Assembly (NCBI GenBank): GCA_021462845.1
Contig: JAJTXU010000010.1
Span: 1-42,639, forward strand
Length of the DNA: 42,639 nucleotides
Reading direction: 5' to 3'
From: Anaerolineales bacterium
Lineage (GTDB): Bacteria > Chloroflexota > Anaerolineae > Anaerolineales > Villigracilaceae
Under the pieces are notes generated by a model. It was not told the DNA's origin and searched no databases. It was given only the letters and a program-made list of their open reading frames with translations. Below, piece by piece: positions 38,163 to 42,639 of the stretch (positions are counted from its first letter, which is position 1; every line of letters starts with the position of its first letter). The translations under genes were made by a program, and so were the position numbers.

Positions 38163-40121
38163 TTACTCCTTCTCTTCCTTATGAACGTGATAAGGCACGT
38201 CGGTTACGATAACATCATGCTTTGATAATAATTCCTGCCGCAGAAAATCCGCTGTGCGCATGTGCAGCGCATTGTGCCAGCGCTTCGATGGAATGAATTC
38301 GGGAACAACTACGGTGATGGTCTCATTCGCCTGGCGACGATCCAAAATATCCTCAATATAATCGAGCAAAGGTTCCACGAAAAGTCGAAAGGGGGAATCA
38401 AGAATGACCAGTCTCGTCCCTTCGCCCCAGAACTTCCATTTCTTCTGCACTTTCTCGGTCTCTGCCGGATCGATGGAAATATGGATGGCGGTCACATCGT
38501 CGGATAATAACTTCGCGTATCGCAGGGCTTCCAGCGTCCCTTGGTGGACGCCGCTCACCGGCATGATCACGCGATGACGCGACTGGCGCTGCGGCAAACC
38601 GCCGAACTTATCGAGGGAAAGATATTTTGCCAGCTCTTTATAATGACGGTGGATGGTAAAGAACAGTGTCACCAACAGGGGGATGAGGATCAATACGATC
38701 CACGCGCCCTCGCGGAATTTGGTCACGGCAAACACGACCATCACCACGGCTGTGCAGATTGCGCCGAATCCGTTGATGAACATTTTGTAACGCCAGCCCG
38801 CCTCGTATTTGAGCGTCGAGCCTTGTTCTACGATCTCTTCGCCTTCTTTTAATCGTCCGATCTTCCACCAACGCCTCGCCATGCCCGATTGCGACAAGGT
38901 AAATGAAAGAAACACGCCGATGGCATACAGTGGGATTAATAAGGTGACGCTGGCTTTGAACAGGATGATCAGAACGGACGCGATTACCGAAAGCGTGATA
39001 ATCCCGTTCGAATACACCAGTCGGCTTCCGCGAAACGTGAGTTGACGGGGCAAAAATCCGTCACCGGCGGCAAGCGCGCTCAAGCGTGGAAAATCTGCGA
39101 ACGCCGTGTTTGCCGCCATAAGCAGGATCACGGTGGTAGCCGCCATTGTCCCAAGATACATCAGTCCTCGTCCAGCATAGATCGTGCGCGTAAGTTGAGA
39201 AATGATCGTTTCCTCTTCCGAGAACACGCCGCCGATCTGACCGGTGAGAAAGGAAATGCTGAGGAAGAGCGCGCCAAGGATGACAGACATCCAGATCAGC
39301 GTGATGCCCGCGTTTCGACTGCGCGGTTCCTTGAACGCGGTAATGCCGTTGGAGATGGCTTCCACCCCGGTGAGCGCGGTCGTGCCGTTGGCAAACGCAT
39401 GCAACAGCAGAAAGGCGGTGATCGGCGCCAGCGTGTGTGCGAGATGAGCCTCAGGAGGATCGGTCACAGCTCCCAGCGAGCCGTTGAAATAACGGAATAA
39501 TCCCATCCCTGTTGTGATGAACATCATCACGATAAAGAAATAGGTTGGAATGGCGAATGCCGTGCCCGATTCTTTCACCCCTCGCAAGTTGACGAGCATA
39601 ACGATGAGAACTGCCGCTACGCCCAACTCGACGCGATGAGCATCGAGCGCCGGATATGCTGAAACGATCTGCGCCACGCCCGAGGAGATGGACACGGCGA
39701 CGGTCAAAATGTAATCCATTAGAAGCGCCGCGCCTGCGACCTGTGCCGCCGATTCGCCCAGGTTATCCCTCGAGACGATATACGCGCCGCCTCCGCTGGG
39801 GTAGGCGTGGATCGTCTGTTCGTAGGAGATCGTGACGATCAACAATAGGATGACGATGGCAATGGAAATAGGGAACACGAACGAAAGCGCGACCGCGCCA
39901 GCCACCGTCAGCACGCCCAGGATTTCCTGCGTGGCGTAGGCGGTGGAAGACAGCGCGTCCGACGCGAAGACTGCCAGCCCCACGCGCTTGCCGATGGTTT
40001 GATGGGGCGCGTCGGCGGTGGATAATGGTCTTCCAATGAACCAATGACTTAGGGAACGCGGCGGCTGGTAATCGCTGTGCCGCTTCAGGATTTCAGTTTG
40101 ATTTTTTTCCGGACTTAACAT
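38163..40121 (-). CDS. KimA-like APC-superfamily permease, probable potassium importer
   Basis: The 652-residue protein has about 12 membrane helices in residues 45-470 and a soluble C-terminal domain of about 180 residues. APC/KimA-type motifs include FASDALSSTAYATQEILGVL in the first helix, SYEQTIHAYPSGGGAYIVSRDNLG, and TALTGVEAISNGITAFKEPRSRNA. The tail (RHRVIMPVSGVHQGTLEALRYAKLLSDDVTAIHISID in outline) resembles the cytosolic, Usp-like domain of KimA. KimA is a proton-potassium symporter controlled by cyclic di-AMP. The two TrkA-like genes immediately downstream favour potassium over amino acids. Generic annotation would be amino-acid permease. Confidence 0.82.
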   Translation of the reverse strand: MLSPEKNQTEILKRHSDYQPPRSLSHWFIGRPLSTADAPHQTIGKRVGLAVFASDALSSTAYATQEILGVLTVAGAVALSFVFPISIAIVILLLIVTISYEQTIHAYPSGGGAYIVSRDNLGESAAQVAGAALLMDYILTVAVSISSGVAQIVSAYPALDAHRVELGVAAVLIVMLVNLRGVKESGTAFAIPTYFFIVMMFITTGMGLFRYFNGSLGAVTDPPEAHLAHTLAPITAFLLLHAFANGTTALTGVEAISNGITAFKEPRSRNAGITLIWMSVILGALFLSISFLTGQIGGVFSEEETIISQLTRTIYAGRGLMYLGTMAATTVILLMAANTAFADFPRLSALAAGDGFLPRQLTFRGSRLVYSNGIITLSVIASVLIILFKASVTLLIPLYAIGVFLSFTLSQSGMARRWWKIGRLKEGEEIVEQGSTLKYEAGWRYKMFINGFGAICTAVVMVVFAVTKFREGAWIVLILIPLLVTLFFTIHRHYKELAKYLSLDKFGGLPQRQSRHRVIMPVSGVHQGTLEALRYAKLLSDDVTAIHISIDPAETEKVQKKWKFWGEGTRLVILDSPFRLFVEPLLDYIEDILDRRQANETITVVVPEFIPSKRWHNALHMRTADFLRQELLSKHDVIVTDVPYHVHKEEKE

Positions 40122-40202
40122 ACATTTCTCTTATCTGTACAGGAGACCCAACTCGGAAGGAGCGGCGGTGATTATAGTCTAAATCAATAAACGCCTAGGT
40201 TG

Positions 40203-42152
40203 CTATGGGATTTGATAGGGGACTTCGGTGATGACCACGCCGGGGGTTTCGAGCAGTTCGCGGCGCAGCAATTCGGCGGTCTGCATGTGGAGCGCATTAT
40301 GAAGTTTTGTTTCAGCCACGAAGTGAGGGACAACGATGGTGATGGTTTCGTTGGGCTGGCGGCTGGATAAAATCTCGTTGATGTAACTCAGCAATGGCTC
40401 TACGAAGAGACGGTAAGGCGAATCGAGAATAACGAGGCGCGTCCCGCGTCCCCACTTTGCCCATTTGTATTGCGCCTTTTCCGTATCCTCCGGCTCCATC
40501 GAAACGTGCACAGCGGTCACATCGTCGGACAACATGCGCGCATATCGAAGCGCCGCGAGCGTGCCACGATGGACACTGCTAATTGGCACGATTACGCGAT
40601 GACGCACATTGTAGGGCGGCGGCTCGCCGTAATTTTCTAACGAGAGGCGGCTCGCCATGTTGGCGTAATGGCGGTGAATCCACAGGAAGATGCCGATCAA
40701 AATGGGGGTGAGAATTAATACGATCCACGCCCCGTCATGAAACTTTGTTACGGCAAATACGCCAACCACCAGCGCGGTGCAAAGCGCGCCCAGCGCGTTG
40801 CTGATCATTTTGACGAACCACCTTTTATCGTAATGCAAAGGATGCGGGCGGTTGTGATCTTCAGGTTGCATCGTCTTATTCAATTTTCCCGAACGCCACC
40901 AGCGTCGCGTCATACCTGCCTGCGCCAGCGTAAACGATAGAAATACGCCGATGGCATACAGGGGAATGAGGCGCGTTACGCTTGCTTGAAAGATAACAAT
41001 GAGAATGGATGCCGCCACCCCCAGCGCGATGATCCCGTATGAATACACAAGACGACTTCCGCGATAGGTCAGTTGACGCGGCATAAACCCGTCGCCGGCG
41101 AGCAGGGCGCTCAAACGTGGGAACCCGGCAAAAGCGGTATTGGCGGCAAGGATGAGAATGACGGTTGTTCCAAGAATTGCGCCTAAATAAAGAATCCCCT
41201 GCCCGTTAAAGATCGTCCGGGCAAGTTGCGATATGACGGTCTCTGTTTCGGAAGGCACGGCTTGAATTTCTCTAGTGAGGAAGGAAATACCGATGAAAAG
41301 AACGCCCAAAATACAAGCCATCCAGATCAATGTGATGCCGGCGTTTCGACTGCGCGGTTCTTTGAACGCTGTAATACCGTTTGAGATGGCTTCCACGCCG
41401 GTCATGGCGGTGGTGCCGCTCGAAAACGCATGGAGCAATAAAAACAGGCTGATGCCGGTAAGTTCATCCACATGCTCGATCGCCGGCGGGTTGATCACCG
41501 TTCCGAGCGAACCGGTCATGATGCGAAACAACCCGGTCCCGATCAGGAACAACATGATTGCGATGAAGAAATAACTGGGGATGGCAAATGCCGCCCCCGA
41601 TTCTCTCACGCCGCGCAGGTTGATCACCATGATCAAGGCGACAAAGAATACCGACATGGCGACGCGATATTCGAACAATTGCGGGTATGCCGAAACGATC
41701 TGCGCCACGCCGGAGGAAATGGATACAGACACAGTCAGAATGTAGTCGGTCAGCAACGCCGCCGCGGCAACCAGCGCCGGGATTTTTCCAAGATTATCCG
41801 ACGCAACAATGTATGCGCCGCCGCCACCGGGGTAGGCGTGGATGATCTGTTCGTATGAGAGTACTACGATGGCGAGTAATGCGACGATGACAATGGAAAT
41901 GGGAAAAACATACCCGAAAGCGAGCGTCCCCGCCCCGGCGAGAATGACCAGAACTTCCTGTGTGGCGTAGGCGGTGGAGGAAAGCGCGTCTGCCGCGAAG
42001 ACTGCCAGCCCCACGCTTTTGCCTATGGTTTCATGCGCCGCATCGGCTGTGGAGAGAGGACGCCCTAACAAATAATGACTGAGGTTTGAAGTGGGGTGTT
42101 TCGCCGTTCGGCGAATGAACTGCGTGGATGGTGTGTTTTTTAGGTGGCTCAT
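40203..42152 (-). CDS. KimA-like APC-superfamily permease, paralogue
   Basis: A 649-residue paralogue of the neighbouring permease, with near-identical landmarks: FAADALSSTAYATQEVLVIL, SYEQIIHAYPGGGGAYIVASDNLG, TAMTGVEAISNGITAFKEPRSRNA, GDGFMPRQLTYRGSRLVYS, and the C-terminal RHRVIVPISSVHRGTLAALRYARML. It arose by tandem duplication; divergence is greatest in the N-terminal tail and the cytoplasmic linker near 425-440. A -10-like TATAAT lies about 40 bases upstream and a small GC hairpin with TTTTT lies between it and the ATG. An 81-base gap separates the two permease genes, with a separate TATAAT (40171-40176) before the second. Confidence 0.82.
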   Translation of the reverse strand: MSHLKNTPSTQFIRRTAKHPTSNLSHYLLGRPLSTADAAHETIGKSVGLAVFAADALSSTAYATQEVLVILAGAGTLAFGYVFPISIVIVALLAIVVLSYEQIIHAYPGGGGAYIVASDNLGKIPALVAAAALLTDYILTVSVSISSGVAQIVSAYPQLFEYRVAMSVFFVALIMVINLRGVRESGAAFAIPSYFFIAIMLFLIGTGLFRIMTGSLGTVINPPAIEHVDELTGISLFLLLHAFSSGTTAMTGVEAISNGITAFKEPRSRNAGITLIWMACILGVLFIGISFLTREIQAVPSETETVISQLARTIFNGQGILYLGAILGTTVILILAANTAFAGFPRLSALLAGDGFMPRQLTYRGSRLVYSYGIIALGVAASILIVIFQASVTRLIPLYAIGVFLSFTLAQAGMTRRWWRSGKLNKTMQPEDHNRPHPLHYDKRWFVKMISNALGALCTALVVGVFAVTKFHDGAWIVLILTPILIGIFLWIHRHYANMASRLSLENYGEPPPYNVRHRVIVPISSVHRGTLAALRYARMLSDDVTAVHVSMEPEDTEKAQYKWAKWGRGTRLVILDSPYRLFVEPLLSYINEILSSRQPNETITIVVPHFVAETKLHNALHMQTAELLRRELLETPGVVITEVPYQIP

Positions 42153-42261
42153 AATTGCAAAAAGAATCCCCGCGCAAAGGCGAGGGTTTGCATTATACGT
42201 CTGTTTTACGAATCCGCGTTGCCCTGTTGTGCCACGAGAGTGGCGATTGTGGCGTGTGAAG

Positions 42262-42310
42262 CCACAGAGATTTTGAGATTTTTTCTCTGCGGTCTCGGTG
42301 TTCTCTGTGG
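42262..42310. repeat. Dispersed inverted repeat with CCACAGAGA ends
   Basis: CCACAGAGA (42262-42270) and its complement (42302-42310) enclose CTCTGCGGTCTCGGTG, a repeat type widely scattered in environmental bacterial genomes. Non-coding. Confidence 0.6.
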
Positions 42311-42574
42311 CAAAGAGGTTTTTTACACACTTATTTCACCACTCCCTTGTGTCATGTGTCAGAGGCAAGGCTTTCTCCAAGTCGCAGTTAACCGCCTCTT
42401 TGGACACGGATCATGCGGATGTCGCGGACTGTTCCGTAAAAACGGAAGAAAATCCGTCTACTCCGCGAAACTTGTGCTGACGGTTCGTCTTTCGCTCACC
42501 GTGCCGAAGTATCCGTGTACGAAAAAAGAATCGGGGTAACTTTAATAGGACTTACGCAAAACCCCAATACCAAG

Positions 42575-42637
42575 CCGCGAATTACGCGAATTTCCGCTAA
42601 TTTTTTAAAAATTCGCGTGAATTAGTGAAATTCGCGG
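42575..42637. repeat. Dispersed palindrome with CCGCGAATT ends
   Basis: CCGCGAATT (42575-42583) and AATTCGCGG (42629-42637) bound a near-perfect palindrome centred on TTTTTTAAAAA, with ACGCGAATTTCCGC facing GCGTGAATTAGTG. It belongs to a common short intergenic repeat class and is cut close to the window end. Confidence 0.65.
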
Positions 42638-42639
42638 CA

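Larger units (their letters stand above)
42153..42639. other. Gene-free end of window
   Basis: No convincing gene is visible in this 487-base stretch. It holds the promoter region of the KimA-like gene (TATAAT, minus strand, 42192-42197), small GTGGC/GCCAC hairpins near 42231-42266, two dispersed repeats (separate entries) and a GGACTTACGCAAAA word (42548-42561) of the kind often found at ends of small mobile elements. Confidence 0.6.

Noticed and set aside
42153-42639. Plus-strand open frames at the window end
   Set aside because: They lie in repeats, have no ribosome sites and resemble no known family.
1-42639. tRNA or rRNA genes
   Set aside because: I scanned by eye for T-loop and rRNA signatures and saw none; a short tRNA could still be missed without a covariance search.

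Overview
The window looks like a chromosomal segment of a Chloroflexota bacterium, most likely class Anaerolineae. This is inferred from gene content rather than a marker-gene search. The clues are lipoprotein signals of the LASM(I/V)LAACGGG type, several Thr/Pro-rich tethers on exported proteins, a fused TrpG-TrpD, a T-box in front of a trp operon, a MalT-like regulator ending in a SARP/BTAD domain, and many short dispersed palindromic repeats. Nearly all genes lie on the minus strand; only mobA and a cysteine-desulfurase-like gene are on the plus strand.

Region 1 (1-6064): a tryptophan operon read right to left. A consensus sigma70 promoter leads into a T-box leader with a UGG specifier, then trpE, trpS, trpGD and trpC. 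This locus is full of repeat sequence, some of it inside the TrpE and TrpC reading frames.

Region 2 (6080-10100): a membrane-anchored jelly-roll-like protein, a BrnT/BrnA-type toxin-antitoxin pair, a MOSC protein and a PAS-GAF-HD-GYP signalling protein, separated by hairpin terminators and repeats.

Region 3 (10122-14076): the most unusual part. A 1066-residue MalT-like/SARP regulator is followed by a short operon. Its first gene encodes a 40-residue peptide made of three 11-residue repeats (unit PADGCTGGRRS, one Cys and one Thr each). Its second gene encodes a 92-residue protein resembling NHLP-type leader peptides. The operon has its own Shine-Dalgarno sites and terminator. Its promoter carries two perfect 12-bp direct repeats ending 8 bp before a -10 hexamer, which is SARP-operator-like geometry.

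Region 4 (14146-20434): an inositol-monophosphatase-like enzyme, a response regulator, arginase, a 7TM-PAS-GGDEF diguanylate cyclase, imidazolonepropionase and a lipoprotein.

Region 5 (20526-28501): two consecutive peptide/nickel-type ABC import cassettes, each binding protein-permease-permease, with no ATPase genes. The first binding protein appears circularly permuted: its canonical N-terminal lobe sequence lies at the C-terminus.

Region 6 (28494-32838): an AmmeMemoRadiSam-type radical SAM gene divergent from mobA, a universal stress protein divergent from a cysteine-desulfurase-like gene across a 19-bp palindrome, and a PfkB-family kinase.

Region 7 (32865-36704): the conserved rpmH-rnpA-yidD-yidC-jag cluster with a beta-propeller lipoprotein inserted before yidC. 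Region 8 (36794-42152): two RCK/TrkA-type proteins and two large KimA-like APC permeases, probably a potassium uptake module. The last 490 bases hold only repeats. Several genes have a -10-like hexamer exactly 6 nt before the start codon and no ribosome-binding site, suggesting leaderless mRNAs.
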